A stretch of 28,726 bases of DNA from Nitrososphaera_A sp036522495 (GTDB lineage: Archaea > Thermoproteota > Nitrososphaeria > Nitrososphaerales > Nitrososphaeraceae): contig DATDFS010000300.1 of NCBI GenBank assembly GCA_036522495.1, positions 1-28,726 on the forward strand. The letters are read 5' to 3'. Of the stretch, positions 16,921-24,483 are shown piece after piece; within the stretch, counting starts at the first letter, position 1, and every line of letters starts with the position of its first letter. Under the pieces are notes generated by a model, which was not told the origin of the DNA, did not search any database, and worked only from the letters and a program-made list of their open reading frames with translations. Both the position numbers and the translations under genes were made by a program.

Positions 16921-17693
16921 AAAAAACCAAAAAAGGAATTGGCATTTATTCAATGCTCAACCATCCGTGTTGTGTATAGTAGTCTAAAGACTTGCTGCCT
17001 TCATCGTGACTATCATGAATTACCACCTACACATAGACGATGATAGTTAACTCCATGTTGAAGGAATTCGAATAGTCATATGAAGAAAAAAGGGCAAATC
17101 ATATCATCAATAAATGCAGCTGTAAAGGAAATCACAAGCCCTTCGAACACTTGTCGGGTTATGTTTTTTTTGGTAAGGATAATGATGGTAATAGTTCTAT
17201 CCTTTTTTCATTCTAATGGTTATATTATGTTATTTCATGACCTATTAACAAAGTATTTTACAACAAATCGATGTATTAATTATTACTAATTGCCCTAATT
17301 GGCGTCCTTTTCGTAGTGTGTTGGAATTAAGGAAATTGTTTTGTATGTACATTCTATGAGTAACCTCCCCACCTGCCTGCCTGCATGTATGCTAATATCT
17401 GCAACGACAAGGAAGACAGATTTAATAGCAGATTTGAAGCAAAAAGATGCTATAACAGTAGTAGTGGTGTTAAATTATCGATATTTCTATGACGAAATGG
17501 ACAATACATCCTGTAATACTCACCGAGTCTAAATTCAACTTTTGATGGAATCTGAATTATTGTCAAAGCTCCCATGTATAATGCTTTTAAGTCATTATGA
17601 CTAAATCTATTGTGATCTGTAGATTGAGATGGCATCCTATCGTTCAAGATGGGAAAATCTGCTCTTCATAAAATTTGGAGAAGATACAACAAT
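16921..17693. other. long gap between mpgS and asnB with doubtful small frames
   Basis: About 770 bp. It contains an inverted-repeat cluster at 17001-17047, a 69-codon plus frame at 17080-17289 (basic start MKKKGQIISSINAAVKEITS, then a hydrophobic segment that would fit a small membrane protein), and a 63-codon plus frame at 17341-17532 overlapped by a 65-codon minus frame at 17450-17647. None shows a known domain; the first is the most plausible but I would not rely on it. The asnB promoter lies at the right end (CATAAAATTT, 17667-17676). Confidence 0.35.
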
Positions 17694-19391
17694 ATGTGTG
17701 GAATAGTAGGTATTTTAAGTAAGAAAGGTGAAAATGTTGTACCACTTATCGAGCCTATGCTTTCTTGTATGGTAAATCGTGGTCCTGATGGAGCAGGAAT
17801 AGCAGCCAACGACTTTATCATACAGTCAGACTCACTTGAGAATCTTAGATATCATAAACTTTCTGGAAGTAGTGCTTTGGGACACTTAAGACTTGCAATA
17901 GTAGGTGGCACTTGCGGACAGCAGCCATTTCGTAGCTGCGATCATAGATTGACTATAGAACACAATGGTGAGATTTACAATTACAAAAAAATTCGAAAAA
18001 GATTAGCTAAATGCCACAAATTCGATACCCAAACAGACAGTGAAGTTATTGTTCACTTATTAGAAGATCATCTTATCAAAAGCAATGATTTACTTTATGC
18101 AATTAAAAAAACTGTTGCTGAACTTGATGGTGTTTATGGTCTTGTTATCAAAGACGAAGTAACAGGAACGATAGCTTTGGTTAGAGATAAGATGGGTGTA
18201 AGGCAGATTTACTATGGCGAAACTAATAGTTTTATCGCTTTTGCATCCGAACGAAAAGCACTTTGGAAAGTAGGAATAAAAGAGCCTACAAAATGTGTCT
18301 TGCCCGGACATACGATAATTATCACGTCAAATGGCTTATTGCAAGAATTCAAAGTAGCTCATCCTCCAATACATTCCATGAAAATAGCTTATAAAACAAT
18401 GGCTTCAGCTATTAGCGCATACGAAAAAGCATTAGTTTCATCGATGAAAAAGCGTACGCAGGACTTCGATAGAATTGGAATAATTTTCTCTGGTGGAATT
18501 GATAGTGTAATTATCGCTTGGCTCGCAAAGAAAATGGTGCGTGAAGTTATTTGTTATACCGGCGGTATTCAAGATTCTAGTGATATTGTTTTTGCACGAC
18601 AGATAGCAAAGAAGCTCAAACTTAAACTAAGAGTTAATGAACTCACTCATGATGAAGTAGAACAAATAATTCCAGAGGTTCTCAATGTGATTGAGGATAC
18701 AAATGCTGGACAGGTGGAGGTTGCAGTTCCAGTATATGCTGCAATAAAGCTTGCACATGATGACGGGATTAAGGTAATGTTCACTGGACAAGGGGCAGAC
18801 GAGCTTTTTGGAGGATATTCCTGGTATACCAAAGTAGTAGAAAAGGAAGGGTATCAAAAATTACGAGAGCATATGACTGAGGATTTGCTTTTACTTTACA
18901 GAGAGACTCTTGAAAGAGAAGATAAAATCGCAATGTCGCATAGTATTGAGATGCGTGAACCCTTTCTTGACATGGAAGTAATCAGAGTTTCAATGCAGAT
19001 GGATATGAAATTGAATGTAAAATCCAAGGATGACTCCTTTGGCAAACACGTACATAGAAGACTTGCTCAGAAACTAGGCATTCCAAGAAATATAGCATAT
19101 CGTATGAAGGAAGCGGCACAGCATGGCTCAGGTATGCATAATGTATTTGATGCAATAGCTACAAAACATGGATTTGATGAATCTACCATGCCTACAAGGT
19201 ATCTTGACGTCCTTAGATCGCGTGAAAAGATAGGTAGCTCGCAAAGATATGGCTATCTATTTGAAAACGAAAAAATGTGGATCGCGGAGCCACATGTACA
19301 GATGTATTTGGATAGTATTTCAAAAACGTTACCAACATTCGAGCAAAATTTGATCCCAAAATTAACTAAAAGAGAAGAAAGATTACATTGA
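17694..19391 (+). CDS. asnB: glutamine-hydrolysing asparagine synthetase
   Basis: 565 residues from ATG 17694. This start is required because the glutaminase nucleophile must be the N-terminal Cys of mature MCGIVGIL; the frame extends upstream to 17649 but would bury it. N-terminal Ntn amidotransferase domain: CGIVG, NRGPDGAG, GHLRLAIVGG, EHNGEIYNYK and TQTDSEV. C-terminal synthetase domain: PP-loop SGGIDS (residues 266-271), FTGQGADELFGGYSWY, MREPFLDMEV and RMKEAAQHGSGM. It forms asparagine from aspartate, glutamine and ATP. A CATAAAATTT element lies 18-27 nt upstream. Its last 9 bp overlap the 3' end of the convergent membrane-protein gene. The substrate could differ, since AsnB-like enzymes sometimes modify other acids, but the motifs are standard. 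Confidence 0.9.
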   Translation: MCGIVGILSKKGENVVPLIEPMLSCMVNRGPDGAGIAANDFIIQSDSLENLRYHKLSGSSALGHLRLAIVGGTCGQQPFRSCDHRLTIEHNGEIYNYKKIRKRLAKCHKFDTQTDSEVIVHLLEDHLIKSNDLLYAIKKTVAELDGVYGLVIKDEVTGTIALVRDKMGVRQIYYGETNSFIAFASERKALWKVGIKEPTKCVLPGHTIIITSNGLLQEFKVAHPPIHSMKIAYKTMASAISAYEKALVSSMKKRTQDFDRIGIIFSGGIDSVIIAWLAKKMVREVICYTGGIQDSSDIVFARQIAKKLKLKLRVNELTHDEVEQIIPEVLNVIEDTNAGQVEVAVPVYAAIKLAHDDGIKVMFTGQGADELFGGYSWYTKVVEKEGYQKLREHMTEDLLLLYRETLEREDKIAMSHSIEMREPFLDMEVIRVSMQMDMKLNVKSKDDSFGKHVHRRLAQKLGIPRNIAYRMKEAAQHGSGMHNVFDAIATKHGFDESTMPTRYLDVLRSREKIGSSQRYGYLFENEKMWIAEPHVQMYLDSISKTLPTFEQNLIPKLTKREERLH

Positions 19392-20231
19392 CTTGCAAGC
19401 ATAAGACCTTGCTTGGATTACACGTGCAATAAGAAATGGTGTAATTAACAAAACTGGAATACTTATTGCAATGAACAATGTTTGAAATGGTGCAAGAACT
19501 GTAAACGTCGCTTCTGCACCAAACCCTAGGAGCGTAGAAAATAAACTGCCTGCACATGTGGGGCAACCCACAAATAGTCCACCTATTGCCCCCACACTTC
19601 CAATAAATGAGGTCTTTTTTGCACTTTGCATTTTCGCTAATTTGAAAGCATAAAGATTTAAAGAAATATTGAATCCAACAGACACAGATAGAATAACTGC
19701 TAAAATGATGTTGATTGGTATTAACAAGATCAAGAAATGATCCGTAAGATATACTGTATACATAGGAACGTAACCTGGAAGTTTGCAGCACGAAATCACA
19801 GTAACTGATGGAACTACAATGCCCTGCTCGGTGAATGAAACATCACCTTTATAAATAAATATCTGGGATAGAAATCCAAAAAAAATACCATAGCACGCTG
19901 CAGATATTGCCATAACTTTCCAATATTTTTTATCTGAGAATGCTTCTGTAATATAATACATTAATCTGTTCTTATTTGGAATTCGAAGTTGTTCTGCTTT
20001 GAAAATTTTGTATACTCCATATCCAATTGAAATAATTGATAAGATGGTGATCACGAAAATAACATTTCCAAGGTTCTTGAGCTGTGATGCAATCACGACT
20101 GGTTGTTGTTCTTTTGAAGGAAAGGTTAACTGTGAGTAAATCACAAAGGCTATAACTAAAGACAATAAGCCAATGATAGCGATTCTAAGTCCACTGTTAC
20201 GCAAGTTTACCCAATTATCTAAATGAGTCAT
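19383..20231 (-). CDS. six-segment membrane protein with CC and CPTC motifs, unknown function
   Basis: 282 residues with about six hydrophobic segments (roughly residues 17-35, 55-77, 105-127, 166-190, 209-236 and 243-268). Two cysteine motifs stand out: SCCKLPG (Cys148, Cys149) in the extramembrane loop between segments 3 and 4, and GCPTCAG (Cys223, Cys226) in segment 5 among many glycines. Paired cysteines like these could bind copper or another metal or form a redox disulfide, but the family is not one I can name. It ends inside the last codons of convergent asnB (9-bp overlap). A 660-bp gap precedes its start. Confidence 0.78.
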   Translation of the reverse strand: MTHLDNWVNLRNSGLRIAIIGLLSLVIAFVIYSQLTFPSKEQQPVVIASQLKNLGNVIFVITILSIISIGYGVYKIFKAEQLRIPNKNRLMYYITEAFSDKKYWKVMAISAACYGIFFGFLSQIFIYKGDVSFTEQGIVVPSVTVISCCKLPGYVPMYTVYLTDHFLILLIPINIILAVILSVSVGFNISLNLYAFKLAKMQSAKKTSFIGSVGAIGGLFVGCPTCAGSLFSTLLGFGAEATFTVLAPFQTLFIAISIPVLLITPFLIARVIQARSYACKSM

Positions 20232-20488
20232 ACTTAGCAGATAACAATAGTTCCAATCGGAAATTAAATTTTACCATTTGGAATTTTTCCTACAAAATAA
20301 TAATCTACATTATCGCAATAATATATAAAGACACATATGTTACAATGGGCTTTGTCGAAAGCATCTACTCTTGATAAGACAAAAGATATGTAATGTCGCC
20401 ATACTAGTATACCGGAATCGAGAATAATCATTCAGATGCATCGCCTACAATATGCATAGCGTGACTAATTTTTTCTTATTGTTAATGA

Positions 20489-20533
20489 TTTCTACTGAGC
20501 CCGTTACAGTGGTATTCTAGTATGTTTTAGGAT
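20489..20533 (+). repeat. repeat unit 1: TTTCTACTGAGCCCGTTACAGT plus TAGTATGTTTTAGGAT
   Basis: Motif A at 20489-20510 and motif B at 20518-20533, 7 bp apart. Both motifs recur in the same order at 20633-20712. Confidence 0.45.
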
Positions 20534-20632
20534 ACAGACTATAGCATCGGCAAGTCTAATATACCTTGATCCTTTCAATACATAATTGGTAATATACTCT
20601 TATAAAGCTTTGATGCGATAGAGGAATTATGG

Positions 20633-20712
20633 TTTCTACTGAGCCGTTATAGTCAGCTATTTGTTCTAATAATAAGATACAATACACTTTAGAGTTAGTA
20701 TAGTCTTAGGAT
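20633..20712 (+). repeat. repeat unit 2: diverged copy with longer spacing
   Basis: Motif A at 20633-20653 (TTTCTACTGAGCCGTTATAGT: one base shorter and one substitution against unit 1) and motif B at 20696-20712 (TAGTATAGTCTTAGGAT), separated by 42 bp instead of 7. The pair looks like an old local duplication with an indel. Confidence 0.45.
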
Positions 20713-20893
20713 CGGTGGAATAATAGAATGGATTTTATTTGATTAATTTGTACCAAACAATCTTCATCTTGTAATTAAAATCTGAATTTGTTAAAACCGC
20801 TAAAGATACAATAAGAGTATGGAAATAAGATTATAATGAAAACAATGATTTTTATACATCAACTAATCTGATGACAAACCTTAATTCTTAGCA

Positions 20894-21343
20894 ATGTATA
20901 TCCACATCTACATGCCTAATGCTTTTCCAGAAGAAGACGAAGAGTATGTACAAGTGAAAATAAGCCATGTTGGTTTTGTCGATCATTTGGGCTTAGAAGG
21001 CATTGTTATTCTGAAGACATTCGATGGAAAAGAATTTCCGATGCGTGCTTTTTCAGGTGAAGTTGCCAGACACATCTCACGATTTCAAGAAGGTGATAAA
21101 AATACTATACCGACTATCTACAATCTCGTTGAAGAGATAGCGGTTATGCAAGACTTATTGCTCATGGAAGTTAGAGTTTACCAAAGCGGTTCTGTTCTAC
21201 GTGCAAATCTATATTTCAAAAGCAGAAAGGAATATTTAGTATTAAGAAATTATCGCGCATCAGATTCTATTGCGTTAGCAGCGTATTATGATGCACCAAT
21301 CAAAATAAGGAAGAATTTATTTGAAGAAGCAATCGAACAATGA
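20894..21343 (+). CDS. bifunctional nuclease (DUF151) family protein
   Basis: 149 residues, one DUF151/BFN domain (PF02577). Family marks are the N-terminal VKISHVGFVDHLGLEGIVIL strand pair, the KEFPMRAFSGEVARHISRF helix (equivalent to the usual LPIWIGPxEA region), the central YNLVEEIAVMQDLLLMEVRV, and the diagnostic NYRASDSIALAAYYDAPIKI, matching the RPSDAIALAxRxxAPI signature. Members with DNase/RNase activity have been described in plants and bacteria; the role in archaea is unclear. The start is at ATG 20894, with a second ATG at residue 7. It converges with purP, with 7 bp between the two stops. Confidence 0.85.
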   Translation: MYIHIYMPNAFPEEDEEYVQVKISHVGFVDHLGLEGIVILKTFDGKEFPMRAFSGEVARHISRFQEGDKNTIPTIYNLVEEIAVMQDLLLMEVRVYQSGSVLRANLYFKSRKEYLVLRNYRASDSIALAAYYDAPIKIRKNLFEEAIEQ

Positions 21344-21350
21344 TTACCAT

Positions 21351-22451
21351 CTAGGTTAGTATTTCTATAAGTTTATCTTGTGTTGTCGCGTTTTTAACTT
21401 CCATCGCGATTCTTCGACCAACACCAATAGTATGACCAAAGTAGTATTTTGAATAAGGGCTTGTAGTTGTCATAATCGGATTACCTGGAACTCTCAGCGA
21501 CACATCATATACCACTAAATTCAAATCTAATGTGACAATACTTTGTAATGAAATTGGTCCGATGATTCCTGGAGGATATTCTCCCTTAACTATTGCAGTA
21601 AACTTGTCTCCTATTTCAAATACTTTTTCAAGTAATGACTCACGTATGCTTGCCGGAGTATGGCCTACCTCAATATTCTGTATTTCGATATCAATTTCAA
21701 GTTGTTGTCTGGCCGTTAATGAGGTGGTAAAGTCATGTAGGTTAGTTTGCAATCTTCTTTCTATCCCCAGAAACTCTGTTTCGCCTGTTAATGGAGAATG
21801 AAAAAAGTTAAAGTTAAAGTAAGTCCCAACTATATATTCCTCTATGACAGCAGAGTTAAGATCTTCTTCTTTAATGAGCCCTTGTTCAACCTTTAACTTT
21901 GCCTTTCTCTTGTAATCCTCATACGATGATACAATGAAAAATGCCCTCTCTAATTTGCGCTTTGCTTCCTGAACTTTGACTAGTGCTGGACCATCGATCT
22001 CAGAAGGGTTTTTGTAAATCCTTGGATGTCTGATATTTGCCTTTTCAAGAAGATAGTACTGGTTTCTTATTGTATTGCGTTCCTCAGCTCTCAAGAGCAG
22101 TCTGTTTCCAAAAATAGGAATCTGCAGATTATTTTCAATATTATCATACCCAAGATAAGCAGTAAGGGCGCGATGAGTAATCATTATAGTATTCAATTGC
22201 TGCAATTTTTTTTGATTTTCACTGCTCATAATATCGGAGAACCGATCAAGTAAAATGATTTCATCAGTAAGCCGTTTGAATCGCTGATATGGAATTTCTC
22301 GACCCTTCTGGCATATACAAAGGGTCCTTATATTTTCATCTTTAGCACCATCCATAATATCTAATGCTGAATGGCTTCCTATTGTACCAATGGTAATGTT
22401 CTCCAAATCATATTGATTGACAATATTTGTAACCTGCTGTCTACTAATCAT
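21351..22451 (-). CDS. purP: FAICAR synthetase (formate-dependent, ATP-grasp)
   Basis: 366 residues, close to the family length of about 350. PurP carries out step nine of archaeal purine synthesis: AICAR plus formate plus ATP to FAICAR, replacing the folate-dependent PurH transformylase. Visible marks are the N-terminal IGTIGSHSALDIMDGAKDEN, LLDRFSDIMSS, NTIMITHRALTAYLGYDNIE, the FGNRLLLRAEERN block, the ATP-grasp region VKVQEAKRKLERAFFIVSSY, EEYIVGTYFNFNFFHSPLTG, FLGIERRLQTN and the C-terminal VYDVSLRVPGNP with SPYSKYYFG. It stands alone, tail to tail with the DUF151 gene, and tatA lies just downstream of its start in the same orientation but 64 bp away. Confidence 0.93.
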   Translation of the reverse strand: MISRQQVTNIVNQYDLENITIGTIGSHSALDIMDGAKDENIRTLCICQKGREIPYQRFKRLTDEIILLDRFSDIMSSENQKKLQQLNTIMITHRALTAYLGYDNIENNLQIPIFGNRLLLRAEERNTIRNQYYLLEKANIRHPRIYKNPSEIDGPALVKVQEAKRKLERAFFIVSSYEDYKRKAKLKVEQGLIKEEDLNSAVIEEYIVGTYFNFNFFHSPLTGETEFLGIERRLQTNLHDFTTSLTARQQLEIDIEIQNIEVGHTPASIRESLLEKVFEIGDKFTAIVKGEYPPGIIGPISLQSIVTLDLNLVVYDVSLRVPGNPIMTTTSPYSKYYFGHTIGVGRRIAMEVKNATTQDKLIEILT

Positions 22452-22515
22452 TCTTCACAGTATGACCTCGCAAATGGGTTTCTAGAGAAAAACTATATCA
22501 CCAAGATTTATTTAT

Positions 22516-22839
22516 CTATTTTTTGCTCTTGTCAATTTCTGTCTCAATAGAAGTTCTAAGCTCTTCATCGTTTTTGGTTGAATAATCAATTCCCAGTGTA
22601 TCAGCTATTGATTCAAGCTTTTCTCTATCGACATTCGTTGTATTATGGCTTTTAATTTGTTGAATCTCTTTTTTTGCTTCGATTCTGGATTTTTCATATT
22701 CTGTGGATGCCTTGCCGAGAGATCTGGCAAGCTCCGGGATTTTCTTTACACCCAAGAACAGTACCGCAATTATGACTACAATAATTATCACTTCGGCGCT
22801 ATTAACAATCCCCAACACGAGGCTCGTTAACTCAAACAT
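22516..22839 (-). CDS. tatA: twin-arginine translocase subunit TatA/E
   Basis: 107 residues. TatA multimers form the pore of the Tat pathway, which exports folded proteins. It has a short N-terminal transmembrane helix (residues about 14-30, SAEVIIIVVIIAVLFLG), then the hinge and amphipathic helix with the signature LFLGVKKIPELARSLGKAST, and a charged C-terminal tail. The usual FG before the KxPEL motif is LG here. TatC is not in this window. It is transcribed toward purP and lies upstream of it on the minus strand. Confidence 0.92.
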   Translation of the reverse strand: MFELTSLVLGIVNSAEVIIIVVIIAVLFLGVKKIPELARSLGKASTEYEKSRIEAKKEIQQIKSHNTTNVDREKLESIADTLGIDYSTKNDEELRTSIETEIDKSKK

Positions 22840-23020
22840 TTATAGATTAATCCAAACATTAATAATTTAAGTGTTGATTTAATAGGGTTGTAACCCCTTT
22901 AACATATTATTATCCTCTTTTCCCTTCGTAATTAGCATAGTATCTACGTCACAATCACATAAAATAATAAACTATATATTTGAAAAAATGTAATTTGTAG
23001 CACAAACCAATCTATATTTA

Positions 23021-23259
23021 TCAGGTTACTAGAACCATAAACCTGTAATCTTTAGTATTACCGGTTATGAAAATGCTTCCTAGAATGTCAAGATTTATGA
23101 CCTCGTTTTGATTATCTAAGCTTTTCATTAGCGAAAATCCTCTAGAGCCTTTACCTCTCCGATTTGTTCTCTAATAGTCTGAATAGCTTTTACATCTTGT
23201 TCTATTAGTTTGTTTAGATAGACAAGGCTTTACAAGAAGCAAAAATTACCGTACTCCAT
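23021..23259 (-). pseudogene. two overlapping mini-frames, likely a decayed gene
   Basis: In the 476-bp gap between tatA and L11. Frame 1 (23259 to 23128) starts MEYGNFCFL, meets an in-frame TAA, then continues YLNKLIEQDVKAIQTIREQI, GEVKALEDFR to a TAA. Frame 2 (23128 to 23021) starts with an ATG overlapping that stop (TAATG) and encodes 35 residues, including NEVINLDILGSIFITGNTKD. Both translations look protein-like (a charged helix, then strands). The frame-1 continuation has no start codon after its TAA, so decay is more likely than a working pair. No family recognised. Confidence 0.35.
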
Positions 23260-23315
23260 TGCAAAATCTACTTGGATATGGATGAAGTTATATTTCGGAT
23301 TGTCCACTTTGAAAT

Positions 23316-23798
23316 ATGGGCGATAAAAAGTCAATTTCGGCTCTAGTTAGCGGTGGTGAAGCCAGTGCCGGCCCACCACTTGGACCAGCATTAGGTCCCA
23401 TAGGTGTGAATGTATTACAAGTTGTAAATATGATCAATGAGAAAACTAAGGACTTTCCAGGAATGAAGGTTCCTGTCAAAGTGGAAGTTGATTCTGAGAC
23501 TAAGAAATTTACCGTTGTAGTCGGAATTCCTCCAACAGCAGCTTTAGTTGCCAAAGAAGCGAATATAACAAAAGGCTCTGGTAATTCAGGCGTAAACTAT
23601 GTAGGAGATATAACTATGGATAGTGCTGTTAAAATTGCGAAAATGAAAATTGAAAATTCATATGCGAAGGATATAAAGGGCGTAGTAAAAGAGATAATAG
23701 GATCTTGTGTAAGTTCTGGAGTAAAAGTGGAAGATAAGCCAGCAAAAGAAGTTTACTCTGACGTATCAGCCGGTAAATATGATGGACTTTTCAAATAA
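23316..23798 (+). CDS. rpl11: large-subunit ribosomal protein uL11
   Basis: 160 residues, archaeal L11 length. It binds the GTPase-associated region of 23S rRNA and works with elongation factors. N-terminal domain: ASAGPPLGPALGPIGVN, then VVNMINEKTKDFPGMKVPVK and the VVVGIPPTAALV block. C-terminal rRNA-binding domain: GDITMDSAVKIAKMK and VVKEIIGSCVSSGVKVE. A TATATT box at 23289-23294 lies 22-27 nt before the ATG, giving a leaderless transcript. It is separate from an L1/L10/L12 operon here, since no other ribosomal protein gene is adjacent. Confidence 0.97.
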   Translation: MGDKKSISALVSGGEASAGPPLGPALGPIGVNVLQVVNMINEKTKDFPGMKVPVKVEVDSETKKFTVVVGIPPTAALVAKEANITKGSGNSGVNYVGDITMDSAVKIAKMKIENSYAKDIKGVVKEIIGSCVSSGVKVEDKPAKEVYSDVSAGKYDGLFK

Positions 23799-23810
23799 CC
23801 TTTTTTGCTA
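23799..23810 (+). terminator. T-run terminator after L11
   Basis: Six T at 23801-23806, two bases after the L11 stop codon. Confidence 0.45.
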
Positions 23811-24483
23811 CTGCGGATTCCTTCGTACAAATAAATAGATTCCACTTTTTTTCTCTATTCAATACAAATTTTTGACCTCACTTATCATCAATGTACTTAA
23901 TACAATATCATGAAATCTCATATTGATGATTTAAAGTTGGACGAATAGGCCAATCAGATGGCTTTCTCGACACTTTGATGATCAAAATTTGTACAAAATG
24001 CAAGATAGTAATGACATTGACTGTTTAATCCTTTTCCTTTAATCTTGTCAATTTTTCCTATTCTTCAAATCAATACAAATCTGAACAATGCTTGATCTAA
24101 ACAACAACAGATAAAGATTGCTGCTCGTAAAATGTCTACAGAAATCTACTTTATGAATACATTTCTATCTGTATGTGGATGATCTCCTCAAAGACATGAT
24201 ATAATACAACAACATCTAGAAAAGGAATTCTGAAATCGATCTATTTTCAACAGGATTGGAAAGGGGGATTTCTAAGTTGACCCAAATAGAATGTCTTAGA
24301 AGATATAGTCAATTTCCTGTAATTCCAACAAATTCATTTCACGCTTTAAACAAAAATAAGGCTTTCACAACATTGAGACTGTGTAAAGGAATGACAATAA
24401 TATATAATACAAGTTCTGCAATTCCGATCAATATTATGTATTAAAGTGCATAATAGAAGAAGACGCTACTTCTGGTTCACTAC
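23811..24483. other. AT-rich gap before pckA with one doubtful small frame
   Basis: About 670 bp. A 62-codon plus frame at 24256-24444 starts at TTG (a second TTG nine codons... later begins LTQIECLRRYSQF) and reads in a protein-like way to a TAA, but has no domain and no ATG start; it may be a relic or a small gene. The rest shows nothing beyond a CAATACAAAT decamer occurring twice. Confidence 0.3.

Larger units (their letters stand above)
20232..20893. other. gene-free region carrying two diverged repeat pairs
   Basis: About 660 bp between divergently transcribed genes, with no reading frame I can support. It contains two copies of a TTTCTACTGAGCC motif and two of a TAGTATnGTnTTAGGAT motif (listed separately), and AT-rich stretches that may hold the promoters of both neighbours. 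Confidence 0.45.

Noticed and set aside
17368..17390. Short tandem CCTG units (CCTGCCTGCCTGCATG)
   Set aside because: Only three units; too short to call a functional repeat.
19366..19791. 141-codon minus-strand frame inside the membrane-protein gene
   Set aside because: It is the out-of-frame shadow of the 282-residue gene on the same strand; its composition (many Cys, Tyr, Ser) is typical of a shifted frame.
23960..24015. TTGATGATC...TAATGACATTGACTG resembling a C/D box small RNA
   Set aside because: The C box lacks the purine start, no good D box or terminal stem is present, and spacing is wrong.
23860..24080. CAATACAAAT decamer present twice
   Set aside because: Ten bases in AT-rich DNA can recur by chance; no wider similarity around the copies.
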